A DNA stretch of 64,000 nucleotides from Kordiimonadaceae bacterium. Lineage in GTDB: Bacteria; Pseudomonadota; Alphaproteobacteria; Sphingomonadales; Kordiimonadaceae. Position 1 is the stretch's first letter, and each line of letters begins with the position of its first letter. A model generated the notes under the pieces. That model had not been told where the DNA came from. It worked only from the letters and a program-made list of their open reading frames with translations, and did no database searches. Made by a program: the position numbers and the translations under genes. Location of the stretch: assembly GCA_017640725.1 (NCBI GenBank), contig JAEPQB010000001.1, forward strand, positions 558,001 to 622,000. Reading direction: 5' to 3'. Positions 46,139 to 57,795 of this stretch are shown here, in pieces.

Positions 46139-47713
46139 ATGAGCCAAAATACTGCTTCCGTTCAAAAGCCCGTTGTTCTTTGCATCCTTGATGGGTGGGG
46201 ATACCGCGAAGAATTAGCGGACAATGCCATCAAGCAGGCAAACACACCGACCTATGATCGCCTTTGGAACCAGTGCCCTCGGGCCTGGCTCAAAACCAGC
46301 GGCCTGGCGGTGGGGCTCCCTGACGGGCAAATGGGCAATTCCGAAGTTGGACACATGAATTTGGGAGGGGGCCGCGTCGTGTTGCAGGACCTGCCCCGCG
46401 TTGACGATGCGATCGAAACTGGCTCACTTGCCGAGAACCCTGAGCTGGTTTCTTTCATAGAAAAACTTAAAGCAAGCGGCGGTGCCGCCCACCTGATGGG
46501 CCTTCTGTCACCGGGCGGCGTGCACAGCCATCAGGATCATATGGCCGCACTGGCAAACATGCTTGCAGCCGAAGGCATCGCGGTGCATGTCCACGCTTTC
46601 CTTGATGGCCGGGATACACCGCCGCAGTCCGCGCTCGAATTTATCGAAAAATTCGAAGCGGACCTGAATACGCCTGAGCTCGCCAAAATTGCGACGGTTA
46701 CCGGGCGCTATTATGCGATGGACCGGGACAAACGCTGGGACCGGGTGGAACGTGCATATGCTGCCCTGACCACCGCAGCCGCGGAGCAGTCAGCAAGCAA
46801 CGCGACTGATGCCGTTGAGCAAGCCTATGCGCGCAGCGAAAATGATGAATTCACTGCCGCAACCATTATTGGCGACTATGCCGGCATAGCAGAAGGCGAC
46901 GGCCTGCTGATGGCAAATTTCCGCGCCGACCGGGCACGGGAAATTTTGACAGCGCTTTTGGACCCGGCATTTGACGGTTTTGAGCGGGTTATGGTGCCGC
47001 AGTTTGCTGCTGCCCTCGGCATGGTAGAATATTCAACGGCCCTGAGTGAATTCCACCCCATCCTGTTTCCGCCACTGGAAATTAAAAATAGCCTCGGCGA
47101 AGTGTTGGCCGACAACACCGTGCCCCAACTTCGTATCGCAGAAACCGAAAAGTACGCGCATGTAACTTTCTTCTTCAACGGGGGCATTGAGCCGGTGTTT
47201 GAAGGCGAAGATCGAATTTTGGTGCCCTCGCCAGATGTAGCGACCTACGACTTAAAACCCGAGATGTCGGCCCCTGAAGTGACCGACAAGCTTGTGGAGG
47301 CTATCAAAAGCGGCAAGTACGGCGCCATCATCGTCAATTTCGCAAACCCTGACATGGTGGGCCACACTGGCGTCATGAGCGCTGCCATCAAGGCCGTCGA
47401 AACCATAGACGCCTGCCTCGCGCGCCTCGAAGACGCAGTCAACGCCGCCGGTGCAGCCATGCTGGTTACTGCCGACCACGGCAATGTGGAAATGATGATG
47501 GATCACGACAGCGGCCAGCCCCACACAGCCCATACGTCTTTTGATGTGCCGGTGATAATGGTGAACCACGACATGGTCCTTGAAGATGGCAGCCTGTCCG
47601 ACATGGCGCCGTCTATGCTGCATATTATGGGACTGAGGCAGCCGGTTGAAATGACGGGCCGGAACCTGGTGACCGATGTGCCGTTCCAGATTGAGGAACA
47701 GCAAACTGCTTAA
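46139..47713 (+). CDS. gpmI: 2,3-bisphosphoglycerate-independent phosphoglycerate mutase
   Basis: Mn-dependent enzyme interconverting 3- and 2-phosphoglycerate; 524 residues. The alkaline-phosphatase-like metal site is built from CILDGWGYRE, the phosphorylated Ser in QMGNSEVGHMNLGGG, and TADHGNVEMMMDHD. It overlaps envC by 38 bases. Confidence 0.97.
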   Translation: MSQNTASVQKPVVLCILDGWGYREELADNAIKQANTPTYDRLWNQCPRAWLKTSGLAVGLPDGQMGNSEVGHMNLGGGRVVLQDLPRVDDAIETGSLAENPELVSFIEKLKASGGAAHLMGLLSPGGVHSHQDHMAALANMLAAEGIAVHVHAFLDGRDTPPQSALEFIEKFEADLNTPELAKIATVTGRYYAMDRDKRWDRVERAYAALTTAAAEQSASNATDAVEQAYARSENDEFTAATIIGDYAGIAEGDGLLMANFRADRAREILTALLDPAFDGFERVMVPQFAAALGMVEYSTALSEFHPILFPPLEIKNSLGEVLADNTVPQLRIAETEKYAHVTFFFNGGIEPVFEGEDRILVPSPDVATYDLKPEMSAPEVTDKLVEAIKSGKYGAIIVNFANPDMVGHTGVMSAAIKAVETIDACLARLEDAVNAAGAAMLVTADHGNVEMMMDHDSGQPHTAHTSFDVPVIMVNHDMVLEDGSLSDMAPSMLHIMGLRQPVEMTGRNLVTDVPFQIEEQQTA

Positions 47714-48908
47714 GACCCTTTCAGCTCTCGTTATTCTTCTATTGGGCACCGGCTTAGGGTCTGCGCTGGCATCGGCTCAAGAGTCGCCCGATGACGCAAA
47801 AGAGAAACTTGAAGAAATCGAAGCCGAAATTGAAGCCGGTCGGCGCCAGCAAGGCATTCTCGAGCGCCAAAGTCAGCGCGCACGCCGGCAAGCCGATGCC
47901 TTGTCTGCAGACCTGATCGAAAGCGCACGCGCGATCCAATTGGCGGAAGGCAATGTTTCACGGCTGGAAACACGTATCCAAGACCTGGAAACTGAAACGG
48001 CATCCAAACGGGATGCTTTGCTGTCCAATAATGAGAATATCGTGGAACTGATTGCCGCCATCGAACGTCTTTCCAAAAGGCCTGCGGTACTGACACTTTT
48101 GAAGCCAGACGACGCGCTAACAACGGCCCGGTCAACCGGCCTCATGGCGTCGCTTGTGCCTCTCATCGACGAACGCGCCGGGGCGTTGCGAACTGACCTG
48201 GAAATTTTGGCCAAAATTCAAACGGACCTGTCCAACGAGCGCTTCAACCTGAAGAACGAATTACAGGGCTTAACCAATAATCAAGATAGATTGGCTATTT
48301 TGCTTGATGAACGGAAAGCGGAGGCGGGGCAAGCCAACCAGCGTGCACGCCAGTTGGAACGTGAGCTACGCGAGTTTGCTGACGAAGCGAGGTCCTTGCG
48401 GGAATTGATCGCGAAACTCGAACAGCAGGCCGCAAACCGGCGTGCCATCGCAACCAGGCGTGATAGACCGGATGCTGTGGAGCGACCATTTAGCAGCCTC
48501 GGGCGCGCACTCGGCGACCTCAAAGGCCAATTGCCTTATCCAGCAGTTGGCCCAATCGTGCAGCGGTTCGGCGTGCAAGACGGTGCCACAACTGCAAAGG
48601 GTATTCGCATCCGCGCACGGGACGGTGCACAGGTGATTTCGCCTTATGATGGCAGTGTCGTTTATGCGGGGCCGTTTAGAAATTATGGTCTGCTGTTGAT
48701 CATCGACCATGGAGGCGGTTACCATAGTCTTCTGGCCGGTTTTGAAACACTGCAAAGCGCGGTGGGCCAGTGGGTTTTGATGGGTGAGCCCGTCGGAACC
48801 ATGCCAAATGGTTCTGCCGAAGGCAGTTTGTATCTGGAGCTTCGCCGAGGGGGACAGGCGATCAACCCGCTACCCTGGTTGCAACGGCAATCAGCAGCGG
48901 CTCGGTGA
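47676..48908 (+). CDS. envC: Murein hydrolase activator EnvC (degenerate M23)
   Basis: Periplasmic activator of cell-division amidases, about 410 residues. A signal-peptide-like hydrophobic stretch (LSALVILLLGTGLGSALASA) precedes a long coiled coil (about 40-270), then an M23/LytM domain. The domain lacks the zinc ligands: KGIRIRARDGAQ replaces HxGxD, HSLLAG replaces HTLYAH, and LYLELR replaces LHFEIR, so it is a non-catalytic activator. The ATG at 47676 lies within gpmI and lacks a clear ribosome site, so translation is probably coupled; a shorter start inside gpmI is possible. Confidence 0.9.
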   Translation: MCRSRLRNSKLLKTLSALVILLLGTGLGSALASAQESPDDAKEKLEEIEAEIEAGRRQQGILERQSQRARRQADALSADLIESARAIQLAEGNVSRLETRIQDLETETASKRDALLSNNENIVELIAAIERLSKRPAVLTLLKPDDALTTARSTGLMASLVPLIDERAGALRTDLEILAKIQTDLSNERFNLKNELQGLTNNQDRLAILLDERKAEAGQANQRARQLERELREFADEARSLRELIAKLEQQAANRRAIATRRDRPDAVERPFSSLGRALGDLKGQLPYPAVGPIVQRFGVQDGATTAKGIRIRARDGAQVISPYDGSVVYAGPFRNYGLLLIIDHGGGYHSLLAGFETLQSAVGQWVLMGEPVGTMPNGSAEGSLYLELRRGGQAINPLPWLQRQSAAAR

Positions 48909-48945
48909 ACTAGAGAGTTAGAAGTAAGTGATGAAAGGTAACCAC

Positions 48946-50277
48946 ATGCGAAATCTGATGACCGGCGCAATGATGGCTTTAATGATGTCTGTGCCAAGCA
49001 TGGCAGACAGCAGTTCCAAGGAGTCGGAGCTGTACAACCAGCTTGATACCTGGGCCAACATTCTTCGGCTTGTCAGTGAAAACTATGTGGATGAAGTTGA
49101 CGAAAAGGAACTCGTCGAAGCTGCTATTCAGGGCATGCTTCGCTCATTAGACCCACACTCCACGTACCTAAACCCTGATGTATATCAACAGGTTAGGGTG
49201 CAGATGGAGGGTGAGTACGGCGGCCTCGGCATCGAAGTGCAGATGGAAAATGGCATCGTCAAAGTAGTATCACCGATTGATGAAACACCTGCTGCCAACG
49301 CCGGCATCCAGGGCGGTGACTTGATTACGCACATTGATGGCAATGCTGTTATGGGCAAAACGCTGACGGAAGCCGTTAAGGAAATGCGCGGCCCAGTGGG
49401 GTCTGACATCACCATAACGGTCGTGCGTGAAGACACAGCTGAGCCATTTGAAGTTGAAATTACTCGTGAGAAAATTCTGGTCCGCTCGGTGCGCCACCGG
49501 GTGGAAGACGAAACCATCGGATACATCCGCGTCACCACTTTCAATATGCAGTCTGGCGCCGGTGTTGAAGACGCCATTGAAAGTATCGTTGAAGAACTGG
49601 GCGACAATCTTGACGGGGTGATACTGGACCTTCGGAACAACCCAGGCGGGCTGCTCGATGAGGCGATTCGCATTTCGGACGCATTTTTGGACAAAGGTGA
49701 GATCGTTTCGACCCGTGGACGCATTCAAAATAATAACAGTCGCTGGTATGCAACCAGCGGTGACATGTTAGACGGTGTACCGGTTGTTGTATTGACGAAT
49801 GCCTACTCTGCATCAGCGTCGGAAATCGTTGCGGGCGCACTACAGGACCATCGCCGCGCCATCATTCTAGGCGATCGCACCTTTGGTAAAGGCACAGTAC
49901 AAAGTGAAATCCGACTGGGCCGCACCGGTAACCAGGCCGTTCGCCTGACCACAGCACGCTATTTTACACCGAGTGGCAAATCCATTCAGGAACGCGGCGT
50001 TGAACCCGATATTGAGGTACTTTTCCCCAATCAGCGACGGGCCAGTGCGCGCCGCGAAGCTGATCTGCAAGGCCACATTGAAAACGATCAGATCAGTCTG
50101 GACCGTGCCGGTGAAATTGATGAGCCGGTGCTCGAAGAACTGGAATTGGAAGAGCCAGCGGACCCAGAAGCACCACAGGCCGACGTCCAGCTTCGCTATG
50201 CAATCAAGCTGTTGAAAAACATGTCGCGGTTGCCGCAGGCACAGATTGCAGAAGCGCAACAAACAAACAGTCGTTAG
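48946..50277 (+). CDS. ctpA: S41-family carboxy-terminal processing protease
   Basis: Tail-specific-type serine protease of the periplasm, about 443 residues. A signal peptide (MTGAMMALMMSVPSMA) comes first, then a PDZ domain (about 80-165) and the S41 core with the catalytic Ser in NAYSASASEIVAG and Lys in TFGKGTVQSEI. AAAGG 7 bases before 48946 favours that ATG; GTG/ATG at 48928/48931 would add 5 to 6 residues. A Glu/Pro-rich tail follows the core. It sits just downstream of envC, as in many Alphaproteobacteria. Confidence 0.95.
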   Translation: MRNLMTGAMMALMMSVPSMADSSSKESELYNQLDTWANILRLVSENYVDEVDEKELVEAAIQGMLRSLDPHSTYLNPDVYQQVRVQMEGEYGGLGIEVQMENGIVKVVSPIDETPAANAGIQGGDLITHIDGNAVMGKTLTEAVKEMRGPVGSDITITVVREDTAEPFEVEITREKILVRSVRHRVEDETIGYIRVTTFNMQSGAGVEDAIESIVEELGDNLDGVILDLRNNPGGLLDEAIRISDAFLDKGEIVSTRGRIQNNNSRWYATSGDMLDGVPVVVLTNAYSASASEIVAGALQDHRRAIILGDRTFGKGTVQSEIRLGRTGNQAVRLTTARYFTPSGKSIQERGVEPDIEVLFPNQRRASARREADLQGHIENDQISLDRAGEIDEPVLEELELEEPADPEAPQADVQLRYAIKLLKNMSRLPQAQIAEAQQTNSR

Positions 50278-50358
50278 ATTGCATTCAGCTGTTGATTGAT
50301 TCTTAAGGAATTCATGCGTATTTTCCTTGAGTTAGCACACAAACTGGCTTGAGGGTTT

Positions 50359-51351
50359 ATGCCTACAACATTCAGATCACTGGCTATCGCGTGGGCAGTT
50401 TGCCTGACTATTGTGCTCGGCGGCATCACGATCCTCGAAGCAACTTATGATCCGGAAGCCAATCAACCTGCGGAAGTCACGGAAAACCCTGTTGGCGAAG
50501 AAGTAGATTCGGGCCCAACAGCACCGCCGTTCCGGCCGATCCCTGTTCAGGCATCGGAAGATTTCCTCGAGATCAGTGATCAGGGCCCACTGCCCATTGT
50601 CAGCAGTTCTGGTGAACGGTCTTCAGAATACTATGCCGCTACGCCAATCATGGCGCCAGACGCAGCGAAGATTGCTATCATTGTAACAGATATGGGCATG
50701 CAGTCCCGTCGTACACGGCGCGCGCTGGCCGAAATGCCTGACAATACAACATTCGCTTTTTCACCGTTTGGCCAAGGCAATAGCGGCTGGGCCGAACAGG
50801 CGCGCAGAGACAACCATGAAGTCCTGCTGATGGTGCCTATGGAGCCTATAAATTACCCCCAGGACGACCCAGGCGTGCTCACGCTTCTGGTTACCAATCC
50901 ACCAGATCAAAACTTACGCTGGTTGAGGGAATCGCTTTCGAAAGCGACTGGCTATGTCGGTGTACTGAGCCACAAAGGCTCTCGCTTTACAGCAGCTATT
51001 GATAGCATGCGCCCCATCATGCGCGAGCTGGCGGGACGTGGTGTTATGTATGTGGACAGTCAGGACAGCCAATATACCGTTGGCCCGGAGCTGGCTGCCA
51101 ACGCTGGCATACCGTTCGCCGTAAACAGCCGCATTGGATTTTTGGATGAAGAGCCTTCAGCGGCTGTGATTTCCGAGCGGCTTGACGAACTTGAACGCAT
51201 GGCAAAGCGCACAGGGTCTGCTGTTGGCATTATCCGCCCACTTCCGGTTTCCATGAATGCTGTTAGCATTTGGGCTGGTGGCCTTGAGAGCCGGGGTGCG
51301 GTTCTGGTACCGATTTCGCAGGTTGCTGGCCTGCAATCAATCGAGCCATAG
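50359..51351 (+). CDS. Divergent polysaccharide deacetylase (YibQ-like)
   Basis: A 330-residue protein anchored by an N-terminal helix (LAIAWAVCLTIVLGGITI), with a low-complexity Pro/Glu linker and a divergent NodB-like domain: IAIIVTDMGMQSRRTRRAL, then EVLLMVPMEPINYPQDDPG and VMYVDSQDSQYTVGPELA. The family (DUF610/YibQ) is usually found next to envC and ctpA, and takes part in cell-wall turnover by an unproven mechanism. Stop is 3 bases before the rppH start. Confidence 0.9.
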   Translation: MPTTFRSLAIAWAVCLTIVLGGITILEATYDPEANQPAEVTENPVGEEVDSGPTAPPFRPIPVQASEDFLEISDQGPLPIVSSSGERSSEYYAATPIMAPDAAKIAIIVTDMGMQSRRTRRALAEMPDNTTFAFSPFGQGNSGWAEQARRDNHEVLLMVPMEPINYPQDDPGVLTLLVTNPPDQNLRWLRESLSKATGYVGVLSHKGSRFTAAIDSMRPIMRELAGRGVMYVDSQDSQYTVGPELAANAGIPFAVNSRIGFLDEEPSAAVISERLDELERMAKRTGSAVGIIRPLPVSMNAVSIWAGGLESRGAVLVPISQVAGLQSIEP

Positions 51352-51354
51352 GCG

Positions 51355-51810
51355 ATGGCACTGCCGTACCGTCCCTGTGCCGGCATTTTGCTTCTTAACA
51401 GTAATGATCAGATATTTGTTGGGGAACGCCTGGACCGCCCAGGTGCATGGCAAATGCCGCAGGGCGGCATTGATGAAGGCGAGAGCCCCGAAGTTGCAGC
51501 GCTTCGTGAATTGGAAGAAGAAATTGGTGTTCGCGCTGATCAAGTGCAGTTGCTTGCACAAACGCAAGACTGGGTTCTTTATGATTTGCCTGACCATCTG
51601 AAAGGCAAGATGTGGGGCGGCAAATTCGCGGGCCAGAAACAGTTGTGGTTCAAACTGCGATTATTGGCGGACGACGAGGCCATCGATATTGAAACGTCAC
51701 ACCCCGAGTTTGGGCGCTGGAAATGGTCAGACCCAAGCACTGTGATTGAAGAAATCGTCGACTTTAAGCGCGACGTGTACCAGCGCGTTATTGATGAGTT
51801 GATGACATAA
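51355..51810 (+). CDS. rppH: RNA pyrophosphohydrolase
   Basis: Nudix hydrolase of 151 residues that removes pyrophosphate from the 5' end of mRNA, starting decay. The Nudix box runs GGIDEGESPEVAALRELEEE then IG. The Tyr-Arg-Pro opening (MALPYRPCAGILLLN) and PDHLKGKMWGGKFAGQKQ are typical of RppH. Last gene of the long plus-strand run; a bidirectional terminator follows. Confidence 0.96.
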   Translation: MALPYRPCAGILLLNSNDQIFVGERLDRPGAWQMPQGGIDEGESPEVAALRELEEEIGVRADQVQLLAQTQDWVLYDLPDHLKGKMWGGKFAGQKQLWFKLRLLADDEAIDIETSHPEFGRWKWSDPSTVIEEIVDFKRDVYQRVIDELMT

Positions 51811-51842
51811 AAAAAGCGCCGCCTAAAGGCAGCGCTTTTTGA
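51811..51842. terminator. Bidirectional terminator between rppH and atpC
   Basis: AAAAAGCGC and GCGCTTTTT form 9 pairs, with an internal C/A mismatch and CC-TAAA-GG core. A runs precede and T runs follow, so it ends both rppH (plus) and atpC (minus), the two operons meeting head-on. Confidence 0.9.
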
Positions 51843-51861
51843 AATTCATTCAATCAGAAAA

Positions 51862-52266
51862 TCAGGAAACGATCTCAGAGAGAGCTGTCATCCAGGCCAG
51901 CTCTTTTTCAGCTGCCGCACGAGCCACATCGTCCGCTGCGGCGCTTAGGCTTGCTTCAGCGTCTGCGATTTTTGCGCTCAGGTCAGCTGCATCAACATCA
52001 TCAAGCTGGATCGCTTCTTCAGCCAGAATGGTCAAACCCTCTGGGCTGATCTGCGCGAGGCCGCCTTTGACAAACAAACGCTCTGCGTCGCCGCCTTCGG
52101 TTTCAAAAATCTCAACCACTCCGGGGCGGATCGTGGACATCATCGGTGCATGTTGTGGCATTGCCGCAAAATCACCGTCTGCGCCCGGTACCACAACCAT
52201 GGCAGCCTGAGCGTCTTTGAGAAGACGCTCGGGAGAGACAATTTCAAAATGAAGCATATCAGCCAT
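51862..52266 (-). CDS. atpC: F1 ATP synthase subunit epsilon
   Basis: Central-stalk subunit of 134 residues. The beta-sandwich start (LHFEIVSPERLLKD) and VVVPGADGDFAAMPQHAPMM are typical. It is the last gene of the F1 operon, 14 bases after atpD. Confidence 0.97.
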   Translation of the reverse strand: MADMLHFEIVSPERLLKDAQAAMVVVPGADGDFAAMPQHAPMMSTIRPGVVEIFETEGGDAERLFVKGGLAQISPEGLTILAEEAIQLDDVDAADLSAKIADAEASLSAAADDVARAAAEKELAWMTALSEIVS

Positions 52267-52280
52267 GGGCTACGCTTTCC

Positions 52281-53702
<1,422 letters not shown>

Positions 53703-53725
53703 TTACACTCCTTCGTGTAACGTTC

Positions 53726-54619
53726 TTAAAGCGCTTCCGCGCCCGAAATAATTTCAATCAATTCTTTGGTGATGTTGGCCTGACGGGTCCGGTTGTACGT
53801 GATCGTCAAGCTGTCAATCATGTCGCCTGCATTGCGGGTTGCGTTGTCCATCGCGGTCATGCGCGCACCTTGCTCAGACGCTGCGTTCTCGAGAAGACCA
53901 CGGTAGATCTGAACCGCTACGTTGCGCGGCAGCAAATCATCAAGGATCGCTTCTTCGCTTGGCTCGTAATCGTATACGGCGCCGCCAAGGTCATCGCCCG
54001 CATCATTCTCGTTCGCGGCTTCATCAAGGGAAGCCGGAATGAGCTGCTGCTTGGTTGTGACCTGCACGAGCGCTGACTGGAACTTGGCGTAAAAGAGTGT
54101 TGCCACATCAAATTCGCCGCGCTCGAACATCGCCAGCACTTCAGCTGCAATCGGTTGCGCATCGCCAAAGCCGATATTCTTGACGCCAGACAGGTCCTTG
54201 AGGTCAATAATCTTGTCTTCAAACTCACGGCGAAGGATCACATGACCCTTTTTACCGATGCACAAGATTTTAACCGTCTTGCCAGCGTCAACCAGCTTCA
54301 GGATATGAGCGCGTGCCGCTTTCACGATGTTGGTATTGAAACCACCGCAAAGGCCACGCTCAGATGTTGCCACGATAACGAGCTGCACGTCATCAGAACC
54401 GGTTCCCGCCAACAATGGCGAAGCACCCGGCTGATCCTTGACCGCCTGGCCAAGACCGTTCAGCACTTTTTCCATCCGCTCAGCGTAAGGACGCGCAGCC
54501 TCGGCTGCTTCCTGTGCCCGACGCAGTTTAGAAGCCGCCACCATTTTCATGGCTTTGGTAATCTTCTGCGTCGACTTAACAGAATTGATGCGGATTTTTA
54601 GGTCTTTAAGGCTTGGCAT
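53726..54619 (-). CDS. atpG: F1 ATP synthase subunit gamma
   Basis: Rotor subunit of 297 residues with the N-terminal coiled-coil [20 protein letters not shown] and the C-terminal [29 protein letters not shown] is the conserved middle motif. It includes an acidic insertion ([18 protein letters not shown]) seen in many alphaproteobacterial gamma subunits. Confidence 0.98.
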   Translation of the reverse strand: MPSLKDLKIRINSVKSTQKITKAMKMVAASKLRRAQEAAEAARPYAERMEKVLNGLGQAVKDQPGASPLLAGTGSDDVQLVIVATSERGLCGGFNTNIVKAARAHILKLVDAGKTVKILCIGKKGHVILRREFEDKIIDLKDLSGVKNIGFGDAQPIAAEVLAMFERGEFDVATLFYAKFQSALVQVTTKQQLIPASLDEAANENDAGDDLGGAVYDYEPSEEAILDDLLPRNVAVQIYRGLLENAASEQGARMTAMDNATRNAGDMIDSLTITYNRTRQANITKELIEIISGAEAL

Positions 54620-54644
54620 AGCTCAGCCTCTCCTCATCAACGTC

Positions 54645-56177
54645 TTAGCTAAACGACTTTGCGAAAGTGTCGAGGATCGACTTCAGGCTTGAAGTCGTAT
54701 CGTCGGACAGTTTCTTCTCGTTGCGAATTGCTTCCAGAACATCAGCATGCTTGGCGCGAACTTCGCCGAGGAACTGCTCTTCAAAGCGCGTTACGTCAGT
54801 TGTTGCAACGCCGTCCAAATAACCGTTCACACCAGCAAAAATGGAAACAACCTGCTCTTCAACTGGCAGCGGGCTGTATTGGCCTTGCTTCAGAAGTTCA
54901 GTCAGGCGGGCACCGCGGTTTAGAAGCTGCTGTGTCGCAGCGTCAAGGTCGGAACCGAACTGCGCGAAAGCTTCCATCTCACGGTACTGTGCAAGCTCAA
55001 GCTTAATAGAGCCGGCCACCTGCTTCATTGCTTTGATCTGTGCTGCAGAACCCACACGAGATACTGACAGACCCACGTTAATCGCAGGACGGATACCCTT
55101 ATAGAAGAGTTCAGTCTCGAGGAAGATCTGACCGTCGGTGATCGAAATCACGTTAGTTGGGATGTATGCAGATACGTCACCAGCCTGTGTTTCAATAACC
55201 GGCAGTGCGGTCAATGAACCACCGCCGCGCTCGTCAGACATTTTCGCTGCGCGCTCGAGAAGACGGCTGTGCAGGTAGAATACGTCACCAGGGTATGCTT
55301 CACGTCCTGGAGGGCGACGAAGCAGAAGTGACATCTGACGATAAGCAACTGCTTGCTTGGTAAGGTCATCATGTACGATCACTGCATGCATGCCGTTATC
55401 ACGGAAGAACTCACCCATCGCCGTACCAGTGTATGGCGCCAGGAATTGCATTGGTGCTGGCTCAGACGCTGTTGCAGCAACAACGATTGAGTACTCAAGA
55501 GCACCATTTTCTTCGAGGGCTTTAACGATCTGAGCAACAGTTGAACGCTTCTGACCAACCGCAACATAGATGCAGAAAAGCTTGCCGCTATCATCAGCAG
55601 CCGCATCGTTTGTTGGCTTCTGGTTGATGAAAGTGTCAATCGCTACCGCTGTTTTACCAGTTTGACGGTCACCAATGATCAGCTCCCGCTGGCCACGGCC
55701 AACTGGTACCAGTGCATCAATCGCCTTCAGGCCAGATTGCATTGGCTCAGAAACTGATTGGCGTGGGATAATGCCCGGCGCTTTCACTTCAACCCGTGAG
55801 CGTGTCACGTCTTCAAGTGGGCCTTTGCCGTCGATTGGGTTGCCAAGGCCGTCTACCACGCGACCAAGCAGACCTTTACCAACAGGCACGTCCACAATGG
55901 CGCCTGTCCGCTTAACGGTGTCGCCTTCTTTAATGCCACGGTCATCACCGAAAATAACGATACCAACGTTATCGCTTTCCAGGTTCAGCGCCATGCCCTT
56001 GATGCCGCCTGGGAATTCAACCATCTCACCAGCTTGAACCTGGTCGAGGCCGTATACACGGGCGATACCGTCACCAACAGAAAGAACGGTGCCGACTTCA
56101 GAAACTTCAGCGTCCGTTCCAAAATTTGCGATCTGATCTTTAAGGATCTTAGAGATTTCCGCTGCACGGATATCCAT
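54645..56177 (-). CDS. atpA: F1 ATP synthase subunit alpha
   Basis: Non-catalytic nucleotide-binding subunit of 510 residues. The Walker A is [13 protein letters not shown], and the conserved [20 protein letters not shown] is present. Its ATG shares one base with the atpH stop (TAATG), indicating translational coupling. Confidence 0.99.
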   Translation of the reverse strand: MDIRAAEISKILKDQIANFGTDAEVSEVGTVLSVGDGIARVYGLDQVQAGEMVEFPGGIKGMALNLESDNVGIVIFGDDRGIKEGDTVKRTGAIVDVPVGKGLLGRVVDGLGNPIDGKGPLEDVTRSRVEVKAPGIIPRQSVSEPMQSGLKAIDALVPVGRGQRELIIGDRQTGKTAVAIDTFINQKPTNDAAADDSGKLFCIYVAVGQKRSTVAQIVKALEENGALEYSIVVAATASEPAPMQFLAPYTGTAMGEFFRDNGMHAVIVHDDLTKQAVAYRQMSLLLRRPPGREAYPGDVFYLHSRLLERAAKMSDERGGGSLTALPVIETQAGDVSAYIPTNVISITDGQIFLETELFYKGIRPAINVGLSVSRVGSAAQIKAMKQVAGSIKLELAQYREMEAFAQFGSDLDAATQQLLNRGARLTELLKQGQYSPLPVEEQVVSIFAGVNGYLDGVATTDVTRFEEQFLGEVRAKHADVLEAIRNEKKLSDDTTSSLKSILDTFAKSFS

Positions 56178-56737
56178 TATTGAACCCCTTTCATAGCGAT
56201 TGCGAGGTTATCGAGTTTAGTTTTCAAAGAGCTATCGATCATTCGAGAGCCCACTTTTACTTTCAGTCCGCCCAGCAGGCTTTCGTCGACGATCTCGTCG
56301 ATCGCAACGTCCTGGCCCAGAGCAGACTTCAAATTCTTTTGCAGAGCTTTTGACTGTGTCGCCGTCAGCTTAGCCGCGCTGGTTACGCTCGCGTTCACTT
56401 CACCGCGCTGGTCAGCAACCAAGCGGTCAAAAGCACTCAGGATAGAGTTGAGCGATGTCAGGCGCCGATTCGCAGCGAGCACACCGAGGAATTGTCCGGT
56501 CAGCGCATTGAAGCCAGCTTTGTCTGCAATCGCAGCAACGCCTTTGGCCTGGTCTTCACTGGTAATGACGGGTGATGCCACCAAGGCGCCGAAATCGTCG
56601 CTCTCAGTCAGCATGGTGCGGAGGCTTGCAAAATCAGCCTCAACGGCTTGCAACGCATTGTTTTCATTGGCGAGGTCAAAAATTGCCAGCGCATAGCGGC
56701 CAGACAAACCAGAAACAATCGCTTTGTGCGAGGTCAC
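56177..56737 (-). CDS. atpH: F1 ATP synthase subunit delta
   Basis: Peripheral-stalk subunit linking F1 to the b subunits, 186 residues. It begins with GTG ([18 protein letters not shown]), with GGGGAC 8 bases upstream. The C-terminal [21 protein letters not shown] is the family signature. First gene of the F1 operon. The F0 genes are not in the window, as usual for Alphaproteobacteria, which keep them elsewhere. Confidence 0.96.
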   Translation of the reverse strand: MTSHKAIVSGLSGRYALAIFDLANENNALQAVEADFASLRTMLTESDDFGALVASPVITSEDQAKGVAAIADKAGFNALTGQFLGVLAANRRLTSLNSILSAFDRLVADQRGEVNASVTSAAKLTATQSKALQKNLKSALGQDVAIDEIVDESLLGGLKVKVGSRMIDSSLKTKLDNLAIAMKGVQ

Positions 56738-57105
56738 GTCAGACGTCCCCTGAAATAATGACAGAACCTGTCGGCTCGAAAATGTGAGGCACCCAGAACG
56801 AGCAACTCTCACGCTCAAAATGTATGGCCGCTTTAATCCAAGGATTTCCCTCAAATTTGGCGCTAGCCAGCCAAAATGCGTGCTCCCTCTAGCATAGAGA
56901 TTTGGCCCTTGCAAGCGGGCATATGAGAGATCGTCGATTCTCCGGTTTTGGGTATCAAAATTGTGAGATGTTTGTTGGCAAATAACTGGTCTTGTGCCCC
57001 TGTGTTTGGCTCGATTTCGTAAGGCTCTGTATTGCTGCAATTTGTTGACGTTGTTAGACTCAACTTCATATCTGCACCAGTTTGCGCTCAAGGGGGAACA
57101 GACCT
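56738..57105. other. 368-base divergent intergenic region between atpH and the sulfotransferase gene
   Basis: This should hold the promoter of the F1 operon on the minus strand, but I cannot pin it with confidence. On the plus strand TTGACG at 57045-57050 and ATATCT at 57068-57073 (17-base spacer) form a plausible promoter for the sulfotransferase gene. No gene is seen here. Confidence 0.45.
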
Positions 57106-57786
57106 ATGCCAATTCTCAGGAAAGACGGACGCAAGATATATTTTGCCCACGTGCCCAAATGCGCCGGTTCGTCTCTCTATAACCTCCTAATGGCCGAAGG
57201 CTGGTACATGTCCAACTTTGGTCGACCGCAGGGCCCACTTGGCACAACAGGCACGGCAAAGATGATTCGCGACGAGTTCGGCATAACCGATCTGCAGAAA
57301 GAGGGCGACTATTCCCAGGTGGTGTCGAGCGTGCAGCATGTAACTGCCGACATTTGGGGCGGTTGGGGGCCTTTTGACAGCAGCTTTGCACTGGTGCGTC
57401 ATCCATTAGCGCGCTTCAAGTCGGCCTATTCCTATCGATACGTCACCACAATTGGCAACAATAACGTCAAGCACACCCCGGCCACGCTTGCTGAGTTCAA
57501 CAGTATTATGTTGCCATTTTTCCAAAATGACTTTCAGAAAGCGCCGCACTCCTTCGACAATCATTTTCGACCCATGCTCGACTTTTTGCTGGCTGACACA
57601 AAAGTCTATGCGCTCGAGCATGCAGGAATGGGCCAACTCTGCGCAAACCTTGGTCTCTCAGGTCCTCTGCCACATGAAAAAAAATCAAACTTCTATGTGG
57701 ACCTAAGCCCAGAGCTGCTGGCTTTTGCACAAGAGCAATATGAAGATGATATCGAATGGTATGAGGACATGTTCCCTGCGGCATAA
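57106..57786 (+). CDS. Sulfotransferase-family protein
   Basis: A 226-residue protein with the PAPS-binding motifs of the Sulfotransfer_2 type: the 5'-phosphosulfate loop FAHVPKCAGSSLYN near residue 15-30, and the 3'-phosphate motif FALVRHPLARFKSAYSY. Relatives sulfate carbohydrates or other acceptors, though the acceptor here is unknown. GGGGGA 9 bases before 57106 sets the start over an upstream one. It converges with priA with 9 bases between. No glycan or capsule genes are adjacent. Confidence 0.88.
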   Translation: MPILRKDGRKIYFAHVPKCAGSSLYNLLMAEGWYMSNFGRPQGPLGTTGTAKMIRDEFGITDLQKEGDYSQVVSSVQHVTADIWGGWGPFDSSFALVRHPLARFKSAYSYRYVTTIGNNNVKHTPATLAEFNSIMLPFFQNDFQKAPHSFDNHFRPMLDFLLADTKVYALEHAGMGQLCANLGLSGPLPHEKKSNFYVDLSPELLAFAQEQYEDDIEWYEDMFPAA

Positions 57787-57795
57787 ACTCGCTGC

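Noticed and set aside
48400-48908. EnvC as an active M23 peptidase
   Set aside because: The three zinc-ligand motifs are all replaced.
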